Shown: one piece after another, positions 35,323 through 45,255 of the stretch
Numbering within the stretch: position 1 is the stretch's first letter
Layout of the letters: the number at the start of each line of letters is the position of its first letter
NCBI RefSeq assembly: GCF_020360975.1
Contig: NW_025408676.1
Span: 806,001-870,000, forward strand
Direction of reading: 5' to 3'
Length of the DNA stretch: 64,000 nt
Source of the DNA: Hirsutella rhossiliensis
Taxonomy: Eukaryota > Ascomycota > Sordariomycetes > Hypocreales > Ophiocordycipitaceae
Translations under genes and position numbers: made by a program
The notes under the pieces: generated by a model
Told to the model about the DNA's origin: nothing
Databases searched by the model: none
The model's input: only the letters and a program-made list of their open reading frames with translations

Positions 35323-36276
35323 TTAGCTCCAAAAGTCGTCATAATCATAACCTTCATGTGCGTCCATCTCCTCGCAGGTACCGGCGTTCTGATCGCCATG
35401 AGTGCCGGCTGCCTGCCCAGATCCTGAACTCATAGGTGCTGCCGTGTGCCCTGTCATAATGGGCGAGGAGATATTGGTGCCTCGTACAACTCTGTTGGCC
35501 TCCTTCCCGCGACGTCGAAGAACTGACAAAAAAGATATCCCTTTCTTGGTTTCTCCTTGCGCAGTGCTTCTGGCCGGATAAACTATTCCTGCCTTGCTAT
35601 TTCTGCGCACGGGCGCCCTAGGAAAATCGTTGTAAATTCCAGTCTTGCTATTTCTGCGTACAGGCGCCGCGGCGAAATCGTTGTAAATTGCAGCCTTGCT
35701 GTTTCTGCGTACCAATGCTCCGGGGAAATCGTGATAAGCTATGCCAGCTTTGCTGTTTCTGCGCACTGACGTGCCGGGGAAGTCATGGTAAGCCATGCCA
35801 GCTCTGCTGTTTCTGCGCACTGACTTGCCGGGTAAGTCTTTGAACATTTGGCTTTGTCTGCGCATTCTCAAGACGGGCTGGCCGTCCACATGGTCTGCTG
35901 TTGTCGATGGGCTGATATGCCTTTCCGGGTACCGGTGTCCGTCCTTTGGCTGTTCGTATGCCATTGAGATGTATGTCGAGGGAGCGATGGTGGTGAAGAG
36001 TAGCGATAGAGTTGCAAAGCAGCGCTTAGGAGCTTGTTCTGGTGCCGGGTCTATGACTGTGATGCTTATCGCGGAGTCTTGGTCTTTTGGAACACACAAG
36101 CTGTAGAGGACCTCTTTTCTTCGGGTGCCGACAGGCGTAGGCCGTTGGAGATTGACGAGACCACACAACCCTGAAAGGTTCCTAATTGTGCCTGGAGTAA
36201 TAAGGAAGCGCAAACGGCGGCTGGTCTCCCTCCAACATATCTGGAAGACGTGCATTGGACGCATTATATATATCAT
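35323..36276 (-). CDS. Tandem VRRNS-repeat protein, candidate Kex2-processed repeat precursor
   Basis: This open frame of 317 codons carries five tandem units of 17-20 residues (about 145-234). Each has VRRNS followed by a variable Ala/Gly/Ile segment and a Y(H/N)DF block, for example AYHDFPGALVRRNSKAAI. An extra MRRQS precedes them. Directly before an internal ATG (35,964) lies a short hydrophobic segment (CFATLSLLFTTIA, about 86-98) preceded by Lys-Arg, which resembles a signal peptide. The true start is uncertain: a TATA-like tatatata overlaps the first ATGs at 36,265-36,272, so translation could start at 35,964 (213 aa, no signal) or an upstream intron may exist. The dibasic RR sites could be cut by Kex2 to release Tyr-containing peptides, as in fungal repeat precursors (KEPs, dikaritins). 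RRxS is also the PKA consensus. The tail is acidic. Confidence 0.55.
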   Translation of the reverse strand: MIYIMRPMHVFQICWRETSRRLRFLITPGTIRNLSGLCGLVNLQRPTPVGTRRKEVLYSLCVPKDQDSAISITVIDPAPEQAPKRCFATLSLLFTTIAPSTYISMAYEQPKDGHRYPERHISPSTTADHVDGQPVLRMRRQSQMFKDLPGKSVRRNSRAGMAYHDFPGTSVRRNSKAGIAYHDFPGALVRRNSKAAIYNDFAAAPVRRNSKTGIYNDFPRAPVRRNSKAGIVYPARSTAQGETKKGISFLSVLRRRGKEANRVVRGTNISSPIMTGHTAAPMSSGSGQAAGTHGDQNAGTCEEMDAHEGYDYDDFWS

Positions 36277-38119
36277 AGGGCCGAAAGACAGGCTGGACCT
36301 AGAAACAAGCGAGGGGCGGCGTAAAGGTCAGGCAACAAGGAAATATCTTACTTTATTGCCTTACATCAGACGTTTTAGACCAGCCGTCGTGACGGGCTAA
36401 CCGCAAATGTGAAACGTGAGTGCTGGCCGAGAAACGCACTAGATCGAGGCGGCCTTAGCGGTCTGGGGGCAGGGGGGAACCCCATAGATGGGACTTCGTC
36501 ACTCTTGTACCAAGTACGAATGTCGGAACGATCTGCCTTGCTTCGCACACGCCGTCCTCGCTTGACTCGTCGTGCCTCTGCCTTCGATCTCGCTCTCTTA
36601 CCCCGCCGTGGTAGGTGCCTTCTTCAACAAGGGAAAGGCCTGCTTCATACCTTGGCTACAGGGTTCGCTGTGGTGAAGACGGTATCCCTGTCTGGCCTCG
36701 ATGTTGGCAGCGAAAGCCTGTAAAGAACGTTAATAAAGCCCGCAAGAGCCATGTTCCCGGTGGCGTTACCTTTAAAATTGCCCTCGAAACTTGTTTGTAT
36801 GTCGGCGGGCGCCATGATGGCTAGGGCTGGACGAAACTATTCTGTATCTTGTATAAGCACCGTCCGGGGCCCCAACCGGTTAAGACGTCACAATCTAGTG
36901 AGTTTCTTACGAAACGCTAGCTTTAGATGGAAAGGATGCCGAAACTACTACCTCTTAGCTGCCCAATTCAACAAACATGGCGATGGCAAGCCCGGCTTCC
37001 GAGGATGCTAATACCCATCGGGCCAAGTATACTACTGCTTGGGTACGTCTGATACTCTACTGGTAAGACCAGGAGCGACCTGGCAGTCGTCTGAAGTGGT
37101 GGTTCCTACGAGGATAGAATTAGTATACGATAGCGCCACTGAAAGCCGGGACCATCAACCGCTATATTTGTCCAACTGCACAATTCGCCTTGTTTCAGAA
37201 CTGGGTTAATAGAGCTTGTTTTATAAAGTTACTGTCAGGACAAGGGCCTATAATACGCGTTAGTAACACCTCTATCGGGGGTGCCCTCATTTTGCATGGT
37301 GTAGCGGTATTTTACCAGCTTGACAGTTACGTTGTTTAACTGGATAGCACTTGATACGCCTTAATGCCAGGTAAACGGCGCACGGCTCTGCCGAAAGTGG
37401 GGATCTGAGAACCCTGAATTCATTCCACCCTTGCGTGCGTAGCCCCTTCCTCTTTGGCCCTCTTTCGCACACGTTTATCACCCTTGAGTACCCCATATGC
37501 CTGGCTCGGCCATGGCTTGCACCCTGACTCTCCTGGACCCGAACAGAGTTGATGGATTCCCTCGCTGAAACGTAGGGAACGGAGCGTGCGGCTCGGATGA
37601 GTGCGGTTAAGGCTAGCCTGGATAGTCTCACGGGGCCGAGACCCCTGCAGACCCGCATGGTGCCAGGGTGGATATGTGTTTGAGCTGAGGGGAGCTCATG
37701 TGCCAGATTTCGGCATCAACTTGTAAAGTCCTGCCGGCTACCTACCAAGCCTGGCCGGTCGGTCCCCCCGCATTCATCTATAAAGGGGTCTCGTCCTTCC
37801 GTTTCGGGGAAGATTGCTAGAGTTGCTATGTTTTTCTCGTCCTTACTCCGTAATTTTGGACCTTCTAACTCGTTCCAACCCCCACTCCTCCCAATCTAGT
37901 GCCGTCAACTTTTACCCGTCTTAAGATGCGCTTCTGCTATAAAAGTAGCATCTTTGTTTAGGTCAGAAAACATCAAAAATCACATTCCTTTCTATGTCTA
38001 ATCGCATACTCCTTTCGTGAGACTTACAGGCTTTGCCGGGCTCATATTGAAGTATCCAGTCTCTCTTTAGATGCACGTAGTTACATGTCCCCGTGGCTTC
38101 TTCCAGATCAGCCAAGCTA
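36277..38119. other. No recognisable gene
   Basis: Open frames on both strands (for example 36,409-36,723 plus and 37,287-37,658 minus, 123 codons) lack any motif I know and have no repeat or RNA signature I could confirm. A short hairpin (aagatgc/gcatctt) lies at about 37,924-37,957. Confidence 0.4.
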
Positions 38120-40266
38120 TCAAGCCGAGGAGAAGACTAAATTACTTTGCATACTTGCTCCAAGTGCGCAGCCTTTTCCCAGACTGGCTATCGTCTTAGC
38201 CTCTTTTCGAAATAGCACAGCGGCCTGTGACCATGGCAGACTCACCCTCTCAAGAATAAAGGGAAGCGGCACTAGGGCAATAGAGATAACGCCCAGCACA
38301 GTCGTCGCCTATCCAATTCCAAGCGAGCCAATCATCCGTGGCGCAGCCAGCGGCAGTGAGCCCCCGAAAAAGCTGCGAAAGAATGCATTGCCGGCGAAGA
38401 CGCTCCCAACGTGACTTAGATACGCCTCTGCAAGGTAGTTAAGAATGGATTGAAAGGTGAGATAGAAACCGGGAGCAAAAAAGGCCGTTCCGATGATGGG
38501 CGCGATCCAGTGCACGCTGCACCAAGTCAGAGAGGCACAAGGGCCAGGTCGTACAGAATATGAGAGGACAGGACTTGAAATCACCTTGTCCGGGTTGACC
38601 ACGCAAATATAAAGTGACAGATGGGGATGCATATGGCGCCCACCTGCCCCGGTCTTAGGCGGTCCTCGGGAGTGACCGAGGTTTCTAGGTTGACAAGCCT
38701 TGGATTGTGAGAGAGATATAGCCACATGATGTAGGCAACGACCGAGATGACAGCCCCAGTTAGGATACCAAAGAAGGCAACTTGCGAAAAGCGAGATCTA
38801 AGTCAGCCAAGAACATGGACCAAAGATCGCCGCCCTCCCTTTCTTGTCCGAGAGTTCGATGATTCCGGAGGAACATGACTCACTCGCCCGTTGAAGTGCG
38901 GTAAAGTGATGAATCTCGCCAAAACTGTGAGAGCGCAGGTGCAATCAGCAAGAGCGTGCAACGATCATGTCATGTCAACTTTGTAGGCTAACGTACCAAA
39001 AGGAAAGAACTCGAACCACAGATACAGAAGACCATAAATTAGCATAATGTGGATGTTGACGGAAAGAATTACGGGGTCGGTGCATGACAACTTCAGGTCG
39101 TTAGTTGTTTGCTGCACAATTTCTGCGAGGAGACTGTGCCTCGTCGCGGACAACTCGGTCAGTCATTGCCCTTGATTTTGGCTTAGACGAAGCCTGTGAG
39201 CTCGTCGATGTAAAGTATTCTAGTATAGGGTTTCGGGCAAGAAGAAGAATATAAAGATAGTCGTGAAGGCGCTGATGCCCGAGATCAGCCACAAGGTGGC
39301 TGCCTAGGTATTCCATCGTGAGCTTGCATCATGTTAATCCGTTAGCGTCTTGGACGCCTCGGCAAAATCCAGCACAGGAGACGGCCAGCGTGGGTGCCCA
39401 CATTACCAAGGTACCCAATAACTATCGTGCTCGAGAACGGTCAGTGGCCTGGCAATGTGTGTTGGGGAAGGAACATGGGCCTGACGGTGTCGTTTGTCTT
39501 CATACCGGTCCAAGAATCGGCCCACAGATTCCGCTCACGGCGTACAGGGCGATGGCGTACGGGGCCTGAGCAGGTCCGTATATTTCCATCAGAGTCGTAC
39601 CACAATGCTTATGGGCGCACTCCCAATGAGGCCACCGAGAAAACGCAAGGCCAACATTGCGGGCAAGCTATTAGCTAGTCCTGTTCCGACATTGATCAGG
39701 CAAAAGGCGGGGGATCCTAGGAAGTAGACGAGTGTTCGCCCGATGGAAGGGACGTTGGATAGCGGAGAGAGCTGATGTACGTGGAGGATTCCCGTTGAAC
39801 TCGACTGTCATTTGCACGAACAGGGTGATTGACTTACCACGAGAGGACCGATGCCATAAGCAATAAAGAATAGAGAGAGACACAGTGTTCCTTGGCTGGT
39901 CGTGGCAGCGAATTTGGCCTGGATGAGCGGGATACTGGGGGTGAAGAGGGCTGATGATGCGTAAAAGCTAAAATTGAGAAGCATCACGTCGGTCGTGACG
40001 AACGCTTTGGTCAGAGCCGGCCAGTTGATGGGCATCTCGGCATCGTCATGGCCGACAGGTCCTGTTGCCGTTTGCGGCACGCGGTTGGGGCTTAACGACT
40101 CATTCTCTTTGTGAAGTGCCGAGTTGGGGTATGGAGGGCTCGGCCGTTGGACGTGCGGTTCAGCAGGCGACCAAAGAGACTCTCTCGCAGCAAGATTTCC
40201 ATTTTCTCCGTAAGCGAATTCGATATAGACTCGAGGCGGCCAACGCTTTTCAAGAGCACTAAAGCG
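38120..40266 (-). pseudogene. MFS drug/polyamine:H+ antiporter-like transporter (DHA1-type), degraded
   Basis: The minus strand encodes a major-facilitator transporter. The N-terminal cytosolic part and first helices (INWPALTKAF, then SLFFIAYGIGPLV) lie at 39,830-40,035, followed by an intron starting GTAAGT. The next exon has LPAMLALRFLGGLIGSAPIS (39,615-39,690) and IYGPAQAPYAIALYAVSGI (39,530-39,590). Further blocks are FFLPETLY (about 39,220-39,245), SVNIHIMLIYGLLYLWFEFF (about 39,010-39,070) and the last helices (38,150-38,500). At least one 1-nt deletion (GTGGTACG for an expected GGTGGTACG, near 39,600) and a TAG at 38,309-38,311, where Trp is expected, break it. The N-terminal exon may extend to about 40,266. 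It diverges from the Zn2Cys6 gene, sharing a promoter with CGG-N4-CCG sites. Confidence 0.7.
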
Positions 40267-40361
40267 ACGGATGGAGCAATAGAGAAATGATTAAGGAATC
40301 TCGTTTGTGTCTTTCTTTCGCTATTTATGAGCCGCTACAATCGGCAAAAAAGGCTGGAGGC

Positions 40362-40371
40362 CGGAACTCCG
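40362..40371. promoter_or_regulatory. CGG-N4-CCG palindrome, site 1
   Basis: CGGAACTCCG is an inverted pair of CGG triplets with a 4 bp spacer, the type of site bound by fungal Zn2Cys6 dimers. It lies between the divergent MFS and regulator genes. Confidence 0.55.
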
Positions 40372-40612
40372 AAGCAGCGGAGGGGACTGGAGACTTCGAT
40401 GTTCCACGTATCTTTGAAGAAGAGTATTCCTTGGCATCAAGGACATGGCGTCTGTCGGCCACATTACCGCTGGCTTTGAGCTGCCATACTGACCACGAAG
40501 TCTGCGGCGCAAGTCGTCCCTACTGCCTAGAGGCCTGAGGGGGGCTGAAACATGCATGCCTCCACTGCATGTACACATGAATGATGTGGAGAGGCCGAGG
40601 CAACAAGGTTTC

Positions 40613-40622
40613 CGGAACTCCG
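40613..40622. promoter_or_regulatory. CGG-N4-CCG palindrome, site 2
   Basis: Identical decamer CGGAACTCCG, about 205 bp upstream of the regulator ATG. Confidence 0.6.
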
Positions 40623-40645
40623 GAGCCCCGCAACGGTTGAGTAGT

Positions 40646-40655
40646 CGGAGTTCCG
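40646..40655. promoter_or_regulatory. CGG-N4-CCG palindrome, site 3
   Basis: The same decamer in reverse orientation (CGGAGTTCCG), 33 bp from site 2, so the two sites lie about three helical turns apart. Confidence 0.6.
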
Positions 40656-40826
40656 CCTTTCCGCCGACTCTGTCTGTTCAACTGGCACTGGCACTCCACT
40701 GTATTCAGTTGACGTTGATACAGAACCTTTATTTCGCTATTGCGTTTTTCTGATATTTGTCTTGTATCGAAAAGTTCCCTTGCTGATCGGCCATGCCCGC
40801 CCGTCCGAGCCGGCCCGAGAGCATCA

Positions 40827-42184
40827 ATGAGATCGAGGCCTCCGCCATCGCGCAAAAAGGCGTGTCAGCCGTGCGCAAGATCCAAGGCCCGCTGCGGTCT
40901 CGAGAAGCCATCTTGCGCCCGCTGTCTCGCTGCCGGGCGGCAGTGTCGATACGCAGCCGATGTCAACTACGCCTCCCCTTCGTCCGCCAGCGGCTCTTAT
41001 CAAGAGGCCCAGCCCGCTCCAGGAGTTGAGACGCCAGCATCGCTGTCGACAGCCCCCGACATCTTCTTTCCACAGCCTCATCCTCCTGCCTCTTCTCGGT
41101 CGGCGACCCCAGCAGCCGCAGCAGCAGTCGTAGGACATGGGCTGCATGTACACACTTCGACGCAGGGGTCAGCAGGCGAGGACCTGGCCGGAAATCCCTT
41201 GGACTTTGCCGACCTGGACCTCGCCCCCCTCAGCGACGCGGACCAGATCCGGGACCGGTGGCTGCGGCCGTTCCTGGTGGTGGACCAGCCCCCCAAGACC
41301 TTTCATCCGCACACGCTGCAGTACATGAGCTGCGTGTTGCGCTCGTATGCCAGGCAGATGATGGCGTCTGACGATAGGGGCGTTCCGCCCATCATCCACC
41401 CGACGCAGCTGCGGGACCGGAGCATCCCAGTTGCCTTGGCAAACTGCTATAGCCTGGTCCGGCTGTGGCAGCATCGGGCTGATGGAAGTGAGGTCATGGT
41501 CGCCGAGACTGTAAGGCGCGAGATGGACCAGCTCGCTCATCATGTACGTACGGCCTTCTCAAGTCAACCGCAGAAGACGACGGAAAGGTCAACACGGCAT
41601 AGACATTGACAAGAGTTCAGGAACATGGCGCCGGCCGGCACCTCGATATCCTCGCCTCATTCCAGGCTTACCTCATCTACTGCATCATGGCTTACTTCTT
41701 TCCTCTGCGGCAGCCGTCGATTGAGGTTGTCGACGACGACACAATGGCTGTTCTGCAGGAGATGGCCTTCCGCACCGCCCAAAGCGGACTCATCTGCCGG
41801 GCGGGTCTGTCGCGGCGCTGCCCCAACTGGGAGTCGTGGATCGTGGCGGCTGCCAAGGGCCGGGCCTTGCTCGCCTTCTACCTCTTCAGCAACGTGTACA
41901 ACGCCGAGCGGCTGCTGCCCAACTTTGTCGCGGCCGAACTGCGAGACGTGGCCGCGCCCGGAGCCAAGCGGCTGTGGGCAGCCGCGTCCCGCGCCGAGTG
42001 GGAGCGCGAATATGCCGAGCACCTGGCCGTGTGGCATGACGGGCCTTTCCGCATCTCGGAGCTGTGGAAGTCGCCCGAGACGGGGTCGGCCGCTCGCCGG
42101 GAGAGAATAGACCGCTGGGTGCAGACCGTGGACGAGTTCGGCATGATGCTGTTTACCATCTGTGCCCACGTCCACGGCTGCTAG
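40827..42184 (+). CDS. Zn2Cys6 transcription factor (two exons, 426 aa)
   Basis: The start is the ATG at 40,827 (context CATCAATGA), just before the DNA-binding domain; the in-frame upstream extension lacks an ATG. The zinc cluster has perfect CX2CX6CX6CX2CX6C spacing (CQPCARSKARC to AAGRQC, about residues 13-40), preceded by basic RSRPPPSRKK. A Ser/Pro/Ala-rich linker follows, then a helical region (about 125 onward) typical of these regulators. A 77 bp intron (41,544-41,620, GTACGT...TTCAG) joins ...LAHH to EHGAGRHLDIL in phase 0. The protein is shorter than most family members and ends without a full fungal_trans domain. It is divergent from the MFS pseudogene, with CGG-N4-CCG sites in the shared promoter, so it is a probable pathway regulator with autoregulation. 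Confidence 0.85.
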
Positions 42185-42660
42185 AGACTGCAGGACAGGA
42201 CTGGAGAAAGCCGGACACTTCCTGGCCAAGTATATTACATGCCCCAGGATGGAACACCTTTGTAACTGCTTCAATTTCCCTATGATCCTTTTCAACATCA
42301 TGTTGACAATTCCCCGACCAGGTCCCGTAGCTCTGAAGAAAGCTAACGCGGAAGGAAGTCCTTAGAAGGTACATTTGCTCTAACGTTTGCTCTTGGTTCT
42401 CGACACAAGGTAAAGACGCTTGCGAGGTGGATGCGTATCAGCAGTTGGTTCGGGGTCAATGCACGGCAGCGCTACACGCATTAGCCCAGATAGTGGCCTT
42501 GAGGGTGGTAGAACGGCAGCAGCCTGGTAAAAGTCTTGGACATGATATGGATGCAACAGAGTGGGACATCTATCCGAATGGGGGTCGAATCGACAGGCCC
42601 TTGGCGGCTCATGACTTCGTGCTGCAACCTTGACTGGGCGATGCTGCGCAAGCCACACAT

Positions 42661-42698
42661 TTACATACACACACAGAGAGACAGAGACAGAGAGCAGA
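42661..42698. repeat. AC/AGAG microsatellite
   Basis: This is a simple repeat of acacacac followed by gagaca/gagag units, in the intergenic region downstream of the regulator. No gene is recognised between 42,185 and 43,361. Confidence 0.7.
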
Positions 42699-43115
42699 GA
42701 TGAATCATGCCGTCTTGCGAGGACGCGTGCTAACACAAGACTTGAAGCCGTGCGAGGCTACCGCGCCCCAGGCAACCCAGCCGCCCCAGACTCCCTGATC
42801 CTAGAGCACGTCTCTTCCCACCCAGGCGACGTCCGCCCACACCGGGCCGCAGCAGACGGCGCCATGGTTTATTAAGTTGTTATCCATTGATGCCAAGCGT
42901 GCGAAGTGGCGGTGCTCCCCCCTATCACCGGGAAATGCCTTGGTTCTTGTCTTGATAATTCTCCTAATTTCACCGGTGCGATCCAGATTGCTTTGCACGA
43001 CTGTGTGGTGTCGCTGTCTGATACAATGCGAGTACCGATAGAGTGGGGGCGGACTAGCAGACTCGAGTAGGAAGTAATTAATTTGCAGACGAGGAGTGAA
43101 ACCGTAGAGGAATGG

Positions 43116-43168
43116 CGGAACTCCGGTCGCGAACAGTGGAGTGGTTGGCTTCCAACGCCGGAGTTCCG
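43116..43168. promoter_or_regulatory. Pair of CGG-N4-CCG palindromes upstream of the YrdC gene
   Basis: CGGAACTCCG lies at 43,116-43,125 and its reverse complement CGGAGTTCCG at 43,159-43,168, 43 bp apart. They are about 200-245 bp upstream of the next ATG and are identical to the three sites in the regulator promoter. Confidence 0.65.
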
Positions 43169-43260
43169 GAATCCCTCTTCCCTTCAAGGGACTTCGGCTC
43201 CTTCGTAGCCACGACATCTGACGGTCCTCGAGTCAAGTGTCCTGAGCAGGATCGAATATT

Positions 43261-43274
43261 TATACTATATATAA
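43261..43274 (+). promoter_or_regulatory. TATA box of the YrdC-like gene
   Basis: tatactatatataa lies about 90 bp upstream of the ATG and downstream of the two CGG-N4-CCG sites. Confidence 0.55.
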
Positions 43275-43361
43275 CCCTGCAGCTTCCTTTATCCCATTTT
43301 CGCAACCTTCAGGCAACCAAAAAGACCATTTCACCCAGCATTTAAATCGGACACCACCTCC

Positions 43362-44108
43362 ATGGCTCCCCGCATTATTCCAGAGACAGGCAACGTGCCA
43401 CATGTGTGTCATGATGCCCAACAAGCTTACCAGACTCTCAAGTCTGGTGGAGTCATTATCGCCCCTACCGATGTGGGCTATGCACTTATGGCCAGTACTC
43501 AAGCAGGAATTCAAAGAGTCTTCGCCGCCAAAGGTCGCCGACAGGATCACAATATCGGTATCATTGGAACGTATCAGCAACATCGAGAAATCCATTTGTT
43601 GCCCGAGTCCAAGTTCGAATTGACACGTGTCTTGACGGAGGATATGGGCATGATAATCGGAATCATCGCCAAGTTCGATTCGGAGAACCTCCATCCGCGT
43701 TTGGCTGCGCTAGATAAGCTCACACTCTGTCAGGTCACGAAGAGAGATACGATCAGCATCGCTGTTCCGGAGGGACCATTCTTGCGGGAACTCGGTCGGC
43801 TTTGCGACATCGACCCGCTTGGCATGTTAATATTCGGAACTTCCGCAAACCTTACCGGACAGGGACAGCGATTCCGCGTGGAAGAAGTGGAGCCCAGCGT
43901 GCTTGCGTCTGTCGATTTGGTTGTGGATTATGGTCTGCAAAAATGGCACATGTATGGTCGCGGCGGCGTCCTGTTCGATGCCGAAAATATGCAGGTTCTG
44001 CGTATGGGAGCCGGATGCGAGGTCTGCAGAGACAGGATCTTAAGATGGTTCCCCCATCTGTTGGAAGAGGCAGGCGGCGGCCTTGCCGAAGATACGAAGC
44101 ACAAGTAA
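43362..44108 (+). CDS. Stand-alone YrdC/Sua5-like domain protein, 248 aa
   Basis: This is a single exon with a good initiation context (ctccATGG). The protein is one YrdC-type domain: GGVIIAPTDVGYALMAS (about 29-45, the PTD(T/V)xYxL nucleotide-binding motif), VFAAKGRRQDHN (KxR substrate site), and FGTSANLTGQG (about 158-170, the S-A-N motif). Members bind ATP and make threonylcarbamoyl-AMP for tRNA t6A, and the same fold forms carbamoyl adenylates in HypF and natural-product O-carbamoyltransferases. Housekeeping fungal Sua5 has an extra C-terminal domain that is absent here, so this is probably a paralogue with a specialised role. Two regulator-type palindromes upstream tie it to the neighbouring cluster; the exact reaction is unknown. 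Confidence 0.75.
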   Translation: MAPRIIPETGNVPHVCHDAQQAYQTLKSGGVIIAPTDVGYALMASTQAGIQRVFAAKGRRQDHNIGIIGTYQQHREIHLLPESKFELTRVLTEDMGMIIGIIAKFDSENLHPRLAALDKLTLCQVTKRDTISIAVPEGPFLRELGRLCDIDPLGMLIFGTSANLTGQGQRFRVEEVEPSVLASVDLVVDYGLQKWHMYGRGGVLFDAENMQVLRMGAGCEVCRDRILRWFPHLLEEAGGGLAEDTKHK

Positions 44109-45255
44109 AGGTTGCCATCGGCACAAGCAGGGATGGACATCCTACGAATCTATCGTAACGAACGTCAAGCCCTAGCGTTCGGGTGGAACACAACGCATCT
44201 CCCGCATATACCTCCTATCTTTGTTACTATAAGGCAGCTACCTGACTATATAAGAGCTGGGAGTATTAGCAACCTAGAGTCACCGGCCATGTGAGTACCC
44301 CTCGCTAGGAACCTACCTAAGGCCAGGAGCAGAAACGGTTTTCTTACAGGCATATTTAGGACTAAATATCTCCTCTTTACTAGGCTCTAGTCCTACTCGG
44401 AGAGATATAGTAAATACCAGCTGCTTTATACTTATGCCTTTATAGCTACCTTTCCGAGAGTACTCTATATACCCACCACTTATAACTACCTAACCGACTA
44501 TACCGTGGTATGGAATCTCTAGTATTGCCGAGGGCCTAGCTAACAGGCGTTAAGCCCTGACTAGTAGACTCAGGCTAAAACCAAACCGTTATTTTTAATA
44601 ATAAATCTAATTCATTATGTAAGTCTGTCTATATTTCGCTCCTCTGAGACACCTTGGAGATCATGAATTTCTTAATAAGCATCTTGCTACAAGGTCTAGT
44701 ATGCCAAAGTTCGCAATTCTCGGAATACTTCTATGTTTTTTAGGTGATAGTGCCTGCTTCCAAACGCTGTGCGCCGTTACAGAGCATGCATCCTCGGGAG
44801 CAGTGCGCCGTAGCCGCTATATTAACGCCGAAGGTTTCTATGCCAACTACGACCGCGGTCGATGAATTGACAATTCGTAGTGATGGAAGGGCGACGATGG
44901 GGCTCCCTACGTACTTAAGGAATCGATTCGAAGAAAACGTCTCGCTTGCTCGACAGCCGCAAAGAAGCTGAATGACGGCTTTGGTGCCATGACTGATCTT
45001 CTGTTGGGCATGACCCGGCGTAACGTGGCGCGCTCGATTCATTATATTTGAGCACACTTGTCAATTTTCCCGGTCATGGGCGAGAAGTCATTCCTTTAAG
45101 TCAAGGTTCAGCTGAGGGGCTTAAGGCAGAGCACACTATAAACGAAGAGCAAAAGAGCCACAATCTTCTATTCCCTATAACAAACTGACTTCGCGTGAGC
45201 GAATAACCTTAATCTAAGCGAGGAACCTTCTGGAGGCTGAATACCAGACCCTGCA
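44109..45255. other. No recognisable gene
   Basis: The stretch includes an AT-rich segment (about 44,200-44,660) with a mild RIP-like look. The open frames at 44,740-45,057 show no motif I know. Confidence 0.45.

Noticed and set aside
37287..37658. Open frame of 123 codons on the minus strand, Arg-rich, reminiscent of spurious ORFs called in rRNA genes
   Set aside because: The DNA does not match any fungal rRNA core sequence I can recall and there is no other rDNA nearby, so I neither call an rRNA nor a protein gene.
40740..40826. N-terminal extension of the Zn2Cys6 regulator to 40,740
   Set aside because: The first codon there is TTG, and the ATG at 40,827 has a good context and directly precedes the zinc cluster.
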